From: CAYQCN01 sp964415975
Lineage (GTDB): Bacteria > Patescibacteriota > Saccharimonadia > QS-5-54-17
DNA: 62,352 nucleotides
Reading direction: 5' to 3'
NCBI GenBank assembly: GCA_964415975.1
Contig: CAYQCN010000002.1
Coordinates: 1-62,352, forward strand
Shown: positions 17,217 through 25,632 of the stretch, one piece after another
Layout of the letters: the number at the start of each line of letters is the position of its first letter
Position numbering within the stretch: the first letter of the stretch is position 1
Program-made: the position numbers and the translations under genes
Notes under the pieces: generated by a model
What the model was told of the DNA's origin: nothing
The model's database searches: none
Seen by the model: only the letters and a program-made list of their open reading frames with translations

Positions 17217-18368
17217 ATGATATATCTTGATCATGCATCAGCCACTCCAGTTGATAACGCTGTTTTAGATGCTATGCGCCCTTATTGGCAAGATTATTTT
17301 TATAATCCATCAGGTCTATATAGGGCGAGCCGAGAGATAAAGCGCGAGCTTCAGAACATTCGCTCTAGGTCAGCTAGCACAATTGGAGCGCAAGCACACG
17401 AAGTCTATTATACAGCTGGCGCCACAGAGGCTAACAATATGGCTATTGGTGGTATAGCTAAGATGTATCCGGGGCGTAAAATCGTAATTAGCCAGATTGA
17501 ACATGATGCAGTTCGGCGCGTAGCTCATGAGGCTGCTCAGACTCGGGAAGTGCAAGTAGACAAAGAGGGTCGTATAAGCAATAAAAGCTTAAGTGAGGCT
17601 ATCGATGACGAGACAGTTCTTGTCAGCATTGAGCACGTCAATAGCGAGATTGGCACTGTTCAGTCTTTGCGAAAAGTGGCGGCCTTGGTCGAGCAAATAA
17701 AAGATAGCCGTCTTCAACGTGGGGTGGAGACCCCGTTATATCTGCATACTGACGCCTCTCAAGCCATCGATGTTTTAACGTTTGATGTAGAGGCTCTAGG
17801 CGTCGATATGGCCACCATCAATGGGGCCAAGATTTATGGTCCTAAGCAAAGTGGTTTGCTGTATGTGCGAAAAGGAGTGGAAGTAGCACCTTTGCTGCAT
17901 GGAGGGGGTCAGGAGCGAGGTATTAGGGCCGGTACCGAAAATGTAGCTTTTGCAGCTGGATTGGCTAAGGCCCTAGATATAGCAACAGAAGGTCGCAAAG
18001 AGCGACAAAAAAAATATGAGTTATTACAGTCGATCTGGCTTGAATTCATAGACAACACAGACGGAATAGAGCTCAATGGTAGTCGCAGACATCGAGTCCC
18101 GTCCAATATTAATATTGGATTGAAGGGTGTAGACGGAGAGATGTTAGTCCACTATTTGGATGCAGGGGGTGTACAGGTGTCGACAGGTGCGGCCTGCGCG
18201 GCCAATCATGATTCGCCCAGCCATGTGCTAAAAGCGATAGGGCTCGATGAGGCACTTATTCAAGGCTCTTTGCGTCTCAGTTTTGGTCGTCAGACCCAAA
18301 AAACGGATGCAAAGGATGCAATAAAAATTTTGTCTAAGTCTGTTGCCAGATTACGCTCAAGTCAGTGA
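17217..18368 (+). CDS. Cysteine desulfurase (NifS/IscS-like)
   Basis: PLP enzyme that removes sulfur from cysteine as a persulfide for tRNA thiolation or Fe-S clusters. 383 aa. YLDHASATP opens the chain. His177 and Asp179 in LHTDASQA stack on PLP, Lys205 in GAKIYGPK forms the Schiff base, and Cys327 in STGAACAAN is the persulfide carrier (the usual SSGSAC is altered). GQERGIRAGTEN is present. MnmA, which needs such a sulfur donor, lies two genes downstream, so a role in 2-thiouridine synthesis is the best inference. No IscU scaffold gene is nearby. Confidence 0.93.
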   Translation: MIYLDHASATPVDNAVLDAMRPYWQDYFYNPSGLYRASREIKRELQNIRSRSASTIGAQAHEVYYTAGATEANNMAIGGIAKMYPGRKIVISQIEHDAVRRVAHEAAQTREVQVDKEGRISNKSLSEAIDDETVLVSIEHVNSEIGTVQSLRKVAALVEQIKDSRLQRGVETPLYLHTDASQAIDVLTFDVEALGVDMATINGAKIYGPKQSGLLYVRKGVEVAPLLHGGGQERGIRAGTENVAFAAGLAKALDIATEGRKERQKKYELLQSIWLEFIDNTDGIELNGSRRHRVPSNINIGLKGVDGEMLVHYLDAGGVQVSTGAACAANHDSPSHVLKAIGLDEALIQGSLRLSFGRQTQKTDAKDAIKILSKSVARLRSSQ

Positions 18369-18374
18369 TATACT
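18369..18374 (+). promoter_or_regulatory. -10 box of the DUF218 gene (leaderless)
   Basis: TATACT overlaps the desulfurase stop region and ends 6 nt before the next ATG, so the transcript would start on or next to that codon. Confidence 0.5.
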
Positions 18375-18380
18375 AAAGTT

Positions 18381-18950
18381 ATGCACTGGATTATGTATTT
18401 GATTGGTGGATTGACTATAGTGTGCGGTGCCATGTTGGCGCTTGGTGTTTATATTTCGCCAAAAGATGAACTTGAGAAAAGTGCCGTTATAGTTGCGGTT
18501 AGCGGTGGAGATACTATATCCCGCACCAGAGAGGCAGTCGACCTATATAAAGCTGGCTGGGCACCGCGTCTTATATTTTCTGGGGCTGCCAAAGATCCAG
18601 ACAGCAAATCCAACGCAGAGGCTATGCGAGACTATGCTGTGGGTCGTGGCGTATCTCCTGATGTAATAACCTTAGAGGAAGAGTCCGGCAATACTAGGGA
18701 AAATGCTACTCGTTCGGCGGCATTAGTTGAGGCTCTTGAATATGAATCTGTCATTTTAGTGACATCACCCTATCATCAGCGTAGGACATATATAGAGTTT
18801 AGCAGCCAGCTAAATGATGAAATAAAAATCATAAATCACCCAGCAACGGATGAGCAGTGGAGCAGGCGGGCTTGGTGGCGGTCGCCTTTTGGCTGGTATA
18901 TAACTGCTAGTGAGGCACCGAAAGTATTGTATGCGCTAACGCAAAGTTAA
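18381..18950 (+). CDS. DUF218 (YdcF/ElyC-like) membrane protein
   Basis: 189 aa. One N-terminal span (IMYLIGGLTIVCGAMLALGVYI) is followed by a DUF218 domain: AVIVAVSGGDTISRTREAVDLY, LIFSGA, then ESGNTRENATRSAALVE and VTSPYHQRRT. ElyC/SanA-type members act in envelope or peptidoglycan-precursor metabolism; the exact substrate is unknown. The domain should face outward. The pattern of a -10 box just before the ATG suggests its own leaderless transcript. Confidence 0.88.
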   Translation: MHWIMYLIGGLTIVCGAMLALGVYISPKDELEKSAVIVAVSGGDTISRTREAVDLYKAGWAPRLIFSGAAKDPDSKSNAEAMRDYAVGRGVSPDVITLEEESGNTRENATRSAALVEALEYESVILVTSPYHQRRTYIEFSSQLNDEIKIINHPATDEQWSRRAWWRSPFGWYITASEAPKVLYALTQS

Positions 18951-19047
18951 ATTAGCTACATCTATTAGGTAGATTAAATAATCCATATATAAACACGAGA
19001 CAAGAGAGGTTCAAGGTTTTAGCCGAATAAGACCAATACTATGCTCC

Positions 19048-19088
19048 ATGCCCTCGCTGTCAAGGTCGGACCTTGACAGCGAGGGCAT
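19048..19088. repeat. Perfect 20-bp inverted repeat
   Basis: The left arm starts ATGCCCTCGCTG and ends TCAAGGTC (19048-19067). After one central G the exact reverse complement follows (19069-19088). No T-run follows on either strand, so it is not an ordinary terminator. It lies about 60 nt upstream of mnmA and is GC-richer than the surrounding intergenic DNA. Confidence 0.9.
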
Positions 19089-19137
19089 ACCGGGAGAAGG
19101 TGTAGAGTGTTTTTGGTGATTAAGTCTGTTGGTGAGT

Positions 19138-19143
19138 TATAGT
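19138..19143 (+). promoter_or_regulatory. -10 box of mnmA (leaderless)
   Basis: TATAGT ends 7 nt before the ATG at 19151. This supports that codon over the in-frame GTG at 19142, which lies inside the box. Confidence 0.5.
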
Positions 19144-19150
19144 GAGAAGT

Positions 19151-20197
19151 ATGAAAGTATTTGTCGGTATGAGCGGCGGTGTTGATAGCTCGGTAACGGC
19201 GGCTCTGTGTAAGCAGCAGGGACATGAAGTTACTGGTGTTTATATGAAGAATTGGACGCAAGACATTGCCGGAGTCGAGTGTGCTTGGCGAGACGATTTA
19301 GCTGATGCCAAAAGCGTGGCTGCTATTTTAGATATAGACTTTTTGGTTTTTGATTTTGAAAAAGAGTATAGGCACCGGGTAGTAGATTATATGGTGTCTG
19401 AATACAGAGCAGGCCGCACACCCAATCCTGATATTATGTGCAACCAGGAGGTCAAGTTCAGGCTATTCTTAGATACAGCGATTGAACACGGAGCCGATAA
19501 GATAGCTACAGGTCATTATGCGCAAGCGGTAAATTGCAGGTTGCTAGCCGGCAAAGACGACAGTAAAGATCAGAGCTATTTCCTTTATAGGGTTAGTGCT
19601 GAGGCGTTAGAGAAGACTTTATTCCCACTTGGCGGATATATGAAATCAGAGGTTCGAGACATGGCCGAAGAGTTTGGCTTGCCGACAGCCAGCAAACCCG
19701 ACTCACAGGGTATTTGTTTTATTGGAGAGGTGAGTATTAAGGAATTCTTGCAAGATTATATCGATACTCGACCTGGGCCGATAGTTCATGCTAAGACTGG
19801 CGAACAGCTAGGAGAGCATGAAGGGGCGGAGCTTTATACCATAGGCCAACGCCAGGGTCTAGGTATTGGTGGTGGTTTGCCGCTCTATGTCTGTGACAAA
19901 GATGTGGCCAACAACACAGTCTATGTGACCGACAATCTAGGCGAATTGATGATAAAAGAATTTTCAATCACTGATTTGCACTGGATCAATCATGCGCCAG
20001 AGGCTGACGAGGAATATCAGGTGCGTTTGCGGCACCAAGGTGGATTGAGCCCTGTATCAGTAAGCCGGCTAGATGAAGACACTGCCCATCTCTCGCTGAC
20101 TGAGCCGGAAAGAGCCATCACTCCAGGTCAGTCGGCTGTATTGTATCGGGAAGTAGATGATGGGCTGGAGGTGGTTGGTGGGGGAATTGTTTGCTAG
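19151..20197 (+). CDS. mnmA: tRNA-specific 2-thiouridylase MnmA
   Basis: Thiolates U34 of tRNA-Glu, -Gln and -Lys using ATP and a persulfide. 348 aa from the ATG at 19151. The PP-loop is SGGVDS (8-13). The catalytic pair is Cys97 in PDIMCNQE and Cys189 in SQGICFIG. GHYAQ and DQSYFL are also typical. The C-terminal beta-barrel is complete. A cysteine desulfurase two genes upstream is a likely sulfur source. Confidence 0.95.
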   Translation: MKVFVGMSGGVDSSVTAALCKQQGHEVTGVYMKNWTQDIAGVECAWRDDLADAKSVAAILDIDFLVFDFEKEYRHRVVDYMVSEYRAGRTPNPDIMCNQEVKFRLFLDTAIEHGADKIATGHYAQAVNCRLLAGKDDSKDQSYFLYRVSAEALEKTLFPLGGYMKSEVRDMAEEFGLPTASKPDSQGICFIGEVSIKEFLQDYIDTRPGPIVHAKTGEQLGEHEGAELYTIGQRQGLGIGGGLPLYVCDKDVANNTVYVTDNLGELMIKEFSITDLHWINHAPEADEEYQVRLRHQGGLSPVSVSRLDEDTAHLSLTEPERAITPGQSAVLYREVDDGLEVVGGGIVC

Positions 20198-20217
20198 TAA
20201 TTAGTTATCAAGTTCGT

Positions 20218-20290
20218 AAAGTTATAAAGTTAAAAGCCTTAAAAGCTATACTCAGCTCATACTCCAACTCTTTACAAACTTTATAACTTT
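20218..20290. repeat. Intergenic inverted repeat with 7-bp periodic motif
   Basis: AAAGTTATAAAGTT (20218-20231) is repeated exactly as its reverse complement (20277-20290), separated by 45 nt. On the minus strand the right half continues as a run of related AAAGTTG and AAAGTTA units, so it may derive from a short tandem repeat. It lies between mnmA and alaS and has no U-tract. Confidence 0.7.
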
Positions 20291-20364
20291 CAACTTTACA
20301 ACTAAACTAACCCTACAACCCTAACCACCTGCCGAGTGTATTTTGGCGAATGGTTGTTTTTGGT

Positions 20365-20370
20365 TACAAT
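20365..20370 (+). promoter_or_regulatory. alaS promoter -10 (nearly leaderless)
   Basis: TACAAT lies 9 nt before the ATG at 20380, with TTGGCG 16 nt upstream (20343-20348). This fixes the start at 20380 and makes the in-frame ATG at 20350, which is upstream of the -10 box, unlikely. Confidence 0.55.
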
Positions 20371-20379
20371 AAAACTTAT

Positions 20380-22290
20380 ATGACAGCCCAAGAAATTCGT
20401 CAGAAGTACTTGGAGTTTCTCCAAGCGAGAGATCATGTGGCAATCCCAAGAGCTAATTTGGTGCCACAAGACGATCCTACCACACTCTTTACGGGGTCCG
20501 GTATGCAGCCGTTGCTGCCGTACTTGCTGGGAGAGGAGCATCCAAAAGGAGTGCGACTTACAGACTCGCAGACATGCTTACGGGCAGAAGATATTGAAGA
20601 AGTGGGAGACAATCGCCACACTACATTTTTTGAGATGCTGGGTAATTGGAGCTTGGGTGATTATTTCAAAGAAGAGCAGTTGCGCTGGTTCTTTGAGTTT
20701 TTGGTGGATGAAGTCGGGCTGGACCCTAACAGGCTTTATGTGAGCTGTTTTATAGGTAATGAAAAATTGGGTTTGCCGAAAGATGAAGAGTCAGCCAATA
20801 TTTGGCAAAAACTATTTGCTGAAAGGGGTGTCGATGCCATGATTGTGACTATCGGCAGCCAGGCAGATGGCGACCGGATAGGAATGCAAGGCGGCAGGAT
20901 ATTTTATTATGACGAAGAAGAGAACTGGTGGAGTAGGACTGGTAGCCCCGATCAGATGCCGGCAGGAGAGCCAGGTGGTCCGGATAGCGAAGTCTTTTAT
21001 GACTTTGGTGAAAGGGAGCACGATGAGAGCTATGGTGAGCCTCACCCAGCCACTGAATCGGGACGGTTTTTAGAGATAGGCAACTCAGTCTTTATGCAGT
21101 ATCAGAAAACAGATGATGGCTTCAAGCAATTACCTAAGCAGAATGTTGATTTTGGTGGTGGCTTAGAGCGAATCGCGGCTGCTGCTATAGACAGTCCGGA
21201 TATCTTTCAGATCAGCCTACTCAAACCTATAATCGATGGTTTAGAAGAGATGAGCGACAAATCTTATAACGAACACGCTCAAGCCATGCGCGTAATAGCC
21301 GATCATCTAAGAGCAGCTGTATTCTTGGCTGCTGACGGCGTAGCGCCCAGCAACAAAGAGCAAGGTTATGTAGCTCGTCGTTTGATGAGGAGGGCTATAA
21401 AGTTTGCTTTTGATTTAGACATCGAACAAGACCTAGTTGTGCGCAGTGCGCCTCTTGTCATTGAGTCTTATAAGGATGATTTTCAGGAGTTAGAAAATCG
21501 GCAAGATGAAATATTGGATATATTAAAGAAAGAAGAAAGTGTCTTTCGCCAAACTCTACGCAAAGGTTTACGCGAGCTTGAGAAGATGGTCAATCACCGA
21601 CTTAAAGAGGCTGGTAATATAAAAAATGTAGAGATAGCTGGCGATGATGTATTTGTTCTGTATGACACTTTCGGCTTTCCCGCAGAGTTGACTGCAGAAG
21701 AAGTCTCGAGGCTGGGTGCGAAATTGTCTGATAACTGGATACAAGACTTCGAACATAAACTAGATGAGCAACGCGAACGCTCGCGGACGGCTAGCAAGGG
21801 GCAGTTTAAGGGTGGCTTAAGTGGCAGTGGTGATGTTCACAAAAAATACCACACTGCTACACATCTCTTGTATCGAGTTTTACGTGAAGTTTTAGGTGAT
21901 CATGTAGTGCAGCACGGATCCAATATTACTGATGAGCGATTAAGGTTTGACTTTTCTCATCCTGAAAAAATGACAGCCGAACAGAAGCAGGCAGTAGAGC
22001 AGATAGTCAACGAGCGAATTGACAAAGACCTTTATGTTTCATGGGAGGAATTGCCCACCGATGAGGCGATGCGACGTGGCGCGTACGGTGCTTTCGGTGA
22101 TACTTATGGTGATACTGTTAAGGTGTATTCGATGAAAGATGATAATGGCAAACTGTATAGCTTTGAGATATGTGGAGGACCGCATGTAAGTCGCACCTCT
22201 GAGCTAGCTGCAGATGGAAAGCGCTTCAAGATTAAAAAAGAAGAATCTTCCAGTGCTGGCATTCGGCGCATCAAAGCAGTCCTTGTTTGA
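20380..22290 (+). CDS. alaS: Alanyl-tRNA synthetase, short form
   Basis: Charges tRNA-Ala and edits Ser/Gly errors. The start at 20380 gives 636 aa against about 875 in most bacteria. The class II core is intact (TGSGMQPLLPYL, DSQTCLRAEDIEEVG, FFEMLGNWSLGDYF, FGGGLERIAA). The editing domain keeps HTATH and CGGPHV. The chain ends right after this domain (RRIKAVLV), so the C-Ala domain that helps bind tRNA is absent. Short forms like this are typical of reduced CPR genomes. alaS, ruvX and mltG occur together here in the order known from Bacillus, with two extra genes inserted. Confidence 0.95.
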   Translation: MTAQEIRQKYLEFLQARDHVAIPRANLVPQDDPTTLFTGSGMQPLLPYLLGEEHPKGVRLTDSQTCLRAEDIEEVGDNRHTTFFEMLGNWSLGDYFKEEQLRWFFEFLVDEVGLDPNRLYVSCFIGNEKLGLPKDEESANIWQKLFAERGVDAMIVTIGSQADGDRIGMQGGRIFYYDEEENWWSRTGSPDQMPAGEPGGPDSEVFYDFGEREHDESYGEPHPATESGRFLEIGNSVFMQYQKTDDGFKQLPKQNVDFGGGLERIAAAAIDSPDIFQISLLKPIIDGLEEMSDKSYNEHAQAMRVIADHLRAAVFLAADGVAPSNKEQGYVARRLMRRAIKFAFDLDIEQDLVVRSAPLVIESYKDDFQELENRQDEILDILKKEESVFRQTLRKGLRELEKMVNHRLKEAGNIKNVEIAGDDVFVLYDTFGFPAELTAEEVSRLGAKLSDNWIQDFEHKLDEQRERSRTASKGQFKGGLSGSGDVHKKYHTATHLLYRVLREVLGDHVVQHGSNITDERLRFDFSHPEKMTAEQKQAVEQIVNERIDKDLYVSWEELPTDEAMRRGAYGAFGDTYGDTVKVYSMKDDNGKLYSFEICGGPHVSRTSELAADGKRFKIKKEESSSAGIRRIKAVLV

Positions 22291-22342
22291 GCTAAGTTAT
22301 AATCTGAAATCGGTTATGATAAACTGATTGGTGTATAGATTT

Positions 22343-23614
22343 ATGGTATTAGATAAACTTAAAACCCGGATACGAAAACAGCCCCAAGACCGCTACGTAG
22401 TAGCTCTAGATGTAGGGACTGAATATGTTAAAGCCCTGATAGGCAGGGTGGTTGATGCTGAAGATGGGGCTGGCGACCCTCGGATGGAGGTGGTAGGTGT
22501 CGGGCGCAAGCATCAGAGACTAAGTGATATGCACTCCGGCGCAATAGCTGACATCGCTGGCGTAGTAGATAACTGTGACGCTGCTTTGAGCGAGGCCGAA
22601 GAGATGGCGGGAATCCAGGCCGATGAAGCTGTGGTTGGTGTGGCCGGGGAGCTAGTCAAGGGCAGCACGACCACAATTAAATACAAGCGTGATGACAGCA
22701 AGAAGTCGATAACTGATGAAGAGCTAGAAGATATCATAGAGAGAGTCCAGGCTAGGGCGCTAGAGCGGGCAAAAGCAGAGCTAGCCTGGGAGTCTGGCGT
22801 AGATAATATTGAGATCACTATGGTGAATGCGGCTGTAGTTAGTGTTTCTATAGATGGGTACAAGGTGACAAATCCGATAGGCTTTCAGGGCAAGCATGTT
22901 TCTGTGCAGCTGTTTTGTGCTTTTGCGCCGATGGTGCATATCAGTGCGCTTGAGCGTGTAGCTCTAGATCTGAATCTTAATTTGATAGGCGTGACGGCAG
23001 AACCTTTTGCAGTGGCTAAGTCGGTTGGTGCGGATACTGGTGAGAGCTTCAGCGCGATATTTGTAGATGTGGGCGGAGGTACAACCGATGTAGCTTTAGT
23101 AAATGATGGCGGTGTAGAGGGCACTAGAATGTTTGGTATTGGCGGTCGAAGCTTTACCAACTCTATAGCCAAGCAGCAGAACATTACCTTTGAGGCAGCT
23201 GAAGAGCGAAAGCTTGAACTTACTACTGAAGATAAAGACAAAGATATCCGTAAAAGCCTGTTGCCAACAGTCAAGGTATGGCTGAGCGGAGTGGAGCTGG
23301 CGTTGAGTGAATTTGACACAGTGGATCAGTTGCCAAGTAAAATACTTTTGTGTGGCGGTGGCTCAGGCTTACCCTACATACCAAAAGCTCTTCAAAGCGA
23401 AAAGTGGCGAGAGCAAGTTCCTATAGCAGATGACATTGTGGTTGAGCACATTCGACCCGATCAGGTTAATAGAGTTAAAGACATTACCGGCAAGGTGAGC
23501 GATTATTCATTTATAACTCCGATGGGTTTACTCAATATTGGCCTGGATGCCCTTTCGGCCGATGTGCCTAGCAAGCGATTTATAAACAAAATTAATAAGG
23601 CGATGCAGAACTAA
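22343..23614 (+). CDS. FtsA/PilM-like actin-fold ATPase
   Basis: 423 aa from the ATG at 22343, chosen over an upstream TTG. The actin-fold signatures are VVALDVGTEYVKALIG (phosphate 1), IFVDVGGGTTDVALV (phosphate 2) and KILLCGGGSGLPYIPKAL (adenosine). A 1C-type insertion follows the first lobe (VSIDGYKVTNPIGF). FtsA tethers FtsZ to the membrane and PilM organises type IV pili. No ftsZ or pil operon is next to it, though a pilin-like gene lies at 39.9 kb, so the choice is open. Its stop overlaps the next start (TAATG), linking it to a membrane protein it may partner. Confidence 0.85.
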   Translation: MVLDKLKTRIRKQPQDRYVVALDVGTEYVKALIGRVVDAEDGAGDPRMEVVGVGRKHQRLSDMHSGAIADIAGVVDNCDAALSEAEEMAGIQADEAVVGVAGELVKGSTTTIKYKRDDSKKSITDEELEDIIERVQARALERAKAELAWESGVDNIEITMVNAAVVSVSIDGYKVTNPIGFQGKHVSVQLFCAFAPMVHISALERVALDLNLNLIGVTAEPFAVAKSVGADTGESFSAIFVDVGGGTTDVALVNDGGVEGTRMFGIGGRSFTNSIAKQQNITFEAAEERKLELTTEDKDKDIRKSLLPTVKVWLSGVELALSEFDTVDQLPSKILLCGGGSGLPYIPKALQSEKWREQVPIADDIVVEHIRPDQVNRVKDITGKVSDYSFITPMGLLNIGLDALSADVPSKRFINKINKAMQN

Positions 23615-25254
23615 TGAAGCAAATATATCTAGATGCCGACGACGAAATAACAGCGATTATAGGCAAGCTTGAGCATATAGAGAATGAGCGTATAGCTCTT
23701 ATACCTCCGAAACGCTCAACTGCTTTGCAGAGTGTAGTAAATCTTAAACTGCTAAAAAAAGCTGCCTTATCTCGTGACAATGAGCTGGTGTTGATTACTA
23801 AAGATCCTGTGATTACAAACGTAGCCTCGCAACTTAAATTAATGACAGCGCCAAATCTTGAGACAGAGCCGTCTGTACCAGAAGCCAAAGATTCTGATCC
23901 CATTCCAAGCGATACTATCGATGCTTCGGAGGTTAGTGATAAAGATTACTCAAAAGCCGGCAGTGCAGCAAGCTCACTAGAGGGCGATGAGGGCAACGAT
24001 AAGAAGAAACCCAAAGCGGCCACCAAACATCAAAAGGTTCCCAACTTCGAAAAATTCAAAAAGAAGATACTGCTTGGCATTCTGTTGCTCTTGCTGTTAG
24101 GAGCCGGTTTGTGGTGGGCATTATTTGTAGCGCCTAATGCCCAGATAAGTATAGACGGTCTCACACAAGATGCTAGAGCCAATATTGAGTTCAGGGCAGA
24201 CCCTAATGCCGAAACTAATATAGAGGAGCGTGTATTGACTGCCGAGATGGAACAAGAAAGTCGCACGCTTAGCACCACCTTTGAGGCTACCGGCGCGGAA
24301 ACTATTGGCGAGCGAGCGACCGGCAGTGTGACGATCACTAATTGTACTGCTCAAGGGGATATCACAGTTAGAGAAGGAAGCCGCTTAACCGCTGCCAATG
24401 GCCTAGTATACAATGCCACTGAGACGGTTACAGTGCCAGAGAGCACCGTAAGCGGTCCGGCTAGTGCCCCAATATGCAATGAAGACGGGACTAGCCAGGT
24501 TCCTGTCGAGGCTGACGATATTGGCGAGGACTACAATATAAGCCCTAGTGATTATACGGTGGAAGGTTATGATTCTGATGAGGTTTATAGTACCGGAAGC
24601 AGTAGCATGGAGGGCGGTGAAGAGGAAGAAGTAAGTATAGTGAGCGAAAGTGACATAGAGGAGGCTCGCCAGGACCTGCTAGAAGAGGAACGCTCTAGTG
24701 CAGAGGAGGATTTGCGAGATCGATTTGACGGCAGTCTATATGTGATCGGGGCCTCATTTGAGGACGAGGTCAATCAGACTACTTCTGAGCCAGACGCAGG
24801 TGAAGAGGCCGAAGAGGCCGAGCTTGTGGTCGAGGTGACATACACTATGCTGGCGGCGTCTAGAGATGAGATGGAGGAGCTACTGCTGGCTGCATACCTA
24901 GAAGATAGAGAGGATGTTCAAGAGCAGCTAGGCTTAATAGAGCCTGGACTAGATGAGGCCAATATCGATTCTATTGATGGTGAATTCAACTTCTCCTTAA
25001 GTGCAAGTGGAGTGCTCGGCCCCAATATCGATGAAGATGAACTTAAAGAAGAGATTGGCGGAATGCCTTTTGGTGAAGCTATTGAGGTTATAGAGGATAT
25101 ACCAAACGTCAGGAACGTCAGCATCAATCTAGAGCCTTTTTGGGTGTCTAGCGTGCCAAGCAACCCCGACAAGGTTACTATTGACTTTGAGATAGAAGGA
25201 GAAGAAGAATCAGATCTTGACGAAGAAGACGATGGCGACGATTCTGGGGATTGA
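23614..25254 (+). CDS. Single-span protein with baseplate-J-like ectodomain
   Basis: 546 aa, coupled to the FtsA/PilM-like gene by TAATG. Residues 1-80 form a cytoplasmic domain (DADDEITAIIGKL, LVLITKDPVITNVASQL). An acidic linker follows, then one span at 151-173 (ILLGILLLLLLGAGLWWALF). The ectodomain carries a VTI-type beta repeat (ERATGSVTITNC) as in baseplate J/gp47-like proteins and ends in a very acidic tail. Similar proteins recur in Patescibacteria beside pilus or division genes; function unknown. The ATPase-membrane protein pairing suggests an envelope-spanning machine. Its end overlaps ruvX by 23 nt. Confidence 0.78.
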   Translation: MKQIYLDADDEITAIIGKLEHIENERIALIPPKRSTALQSVVNLKLLKKAALSRDNELVLITKDPVITNVASQLKLMTAPNLETEPSVPEAKDSDPIPSDTIDASEVSDKDYSKAGSAASSLEGDEGNDKKKPKAATKHQKVPNFEKFKKKILLGILLLLLLGAGLWWALFVAPNAQISIDGLTQDARANIEFRADPNAETNIEERVLTAEMEQESRTLSTTFEATGAETIGERATGSVTITNCTAQGDITVREGSRLTAANGLVYNATETVTVPESTVSGPASAPICNEDGTSQVPVEADDIGEDYNISPSDYTVEGYDSDEVYSTGSSSMEGGEEEEVSIVSESDIEEARQDLLEEERSSAEEDLRDRFDGSLYVIGASFEDEVNQTTSEPDAGEEAEEAELVVEVTYTMLAASRDEMEELLLAAYLEDREDVQEQLGLIEPGLDEANIDSIDGEFNFSLSASGVLGPNIDEDELKEEIGGMPFGEAIEVIEDIPNVRNVSINLEPFWVSSVPSNPDKVTIDFEIEGEEESDLDEEDDGDDSGD

Positions 25255-25627
25255 TTGGGGTAGCAAGCGGCTTGGTGTATCGCGCGCCAACTCACAGCTG
25301 CGCATGGCAGAGCCTCTAATCACGCTCGAGTGTAACGGCGAGTGCTTAGATGGCATAATAAGCCTAGCTGAAGAAGAGGCGGCTTCGATAGTGGTTGTTG
25401 GTCTTCCTCGCAACTTAGAGGGTGGTGAAACTGAACAGAGCAAAGAGATTCGCGAGTTTGCTCAAAAGCTTGATGAGAGTCTACAATGTAGCGTGGTTAT
25501 GCAGGATGAGACACTCAGCACCAATGCAGGCCAAGAGCTAGCGTCGCTTTATCCGAAGGCAGACAAAGACAGCCTAGCTGCCACGGTCATACTGCAAGAT
25601 TATTTAAATGCAAATCAAGACAGATAA
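25232..25627 (+). CDS. ruvX: YqgF/RuvX family nuclease
   Basis: RNase H-fold protein implicated in Holliday junction resolution and 16S rRNA 5'-end processing. 131 aa from the ATG at 25232; an in-frame TTG at 25217 would only add five residues. GIDWGSKRLGVS carries the first catalytic Asp, VVVGLPRNLEGGETEQS the P-loop-like stretch, MQDETLST the Glu and DKDSLAATVIL the last Asp. It lies 5 nt before mltG, an arrangement also seen in Firmicutes. Confidence 0.92.
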   Translation: MATILGIDWGSKRLGVSRANSQLRMAEPLITLECNGECLDGIISLAEEEAASIVVVGLPRNLEGGETEQSKEIREFAQKLDESLQCSVVMQDETLSTNAGQELASLYPKADKDSLAATVILQDYLNANQDR

Positions 25628-25632
25628 ATATT

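Noticed and set aside
20198..20349. CRISPR-like short repeats between mnmA and alaS
   Set aside because: The AAAGTT units are only about 7 bp, irregular and without unique spacers of equal length; no cas gene is in the window.
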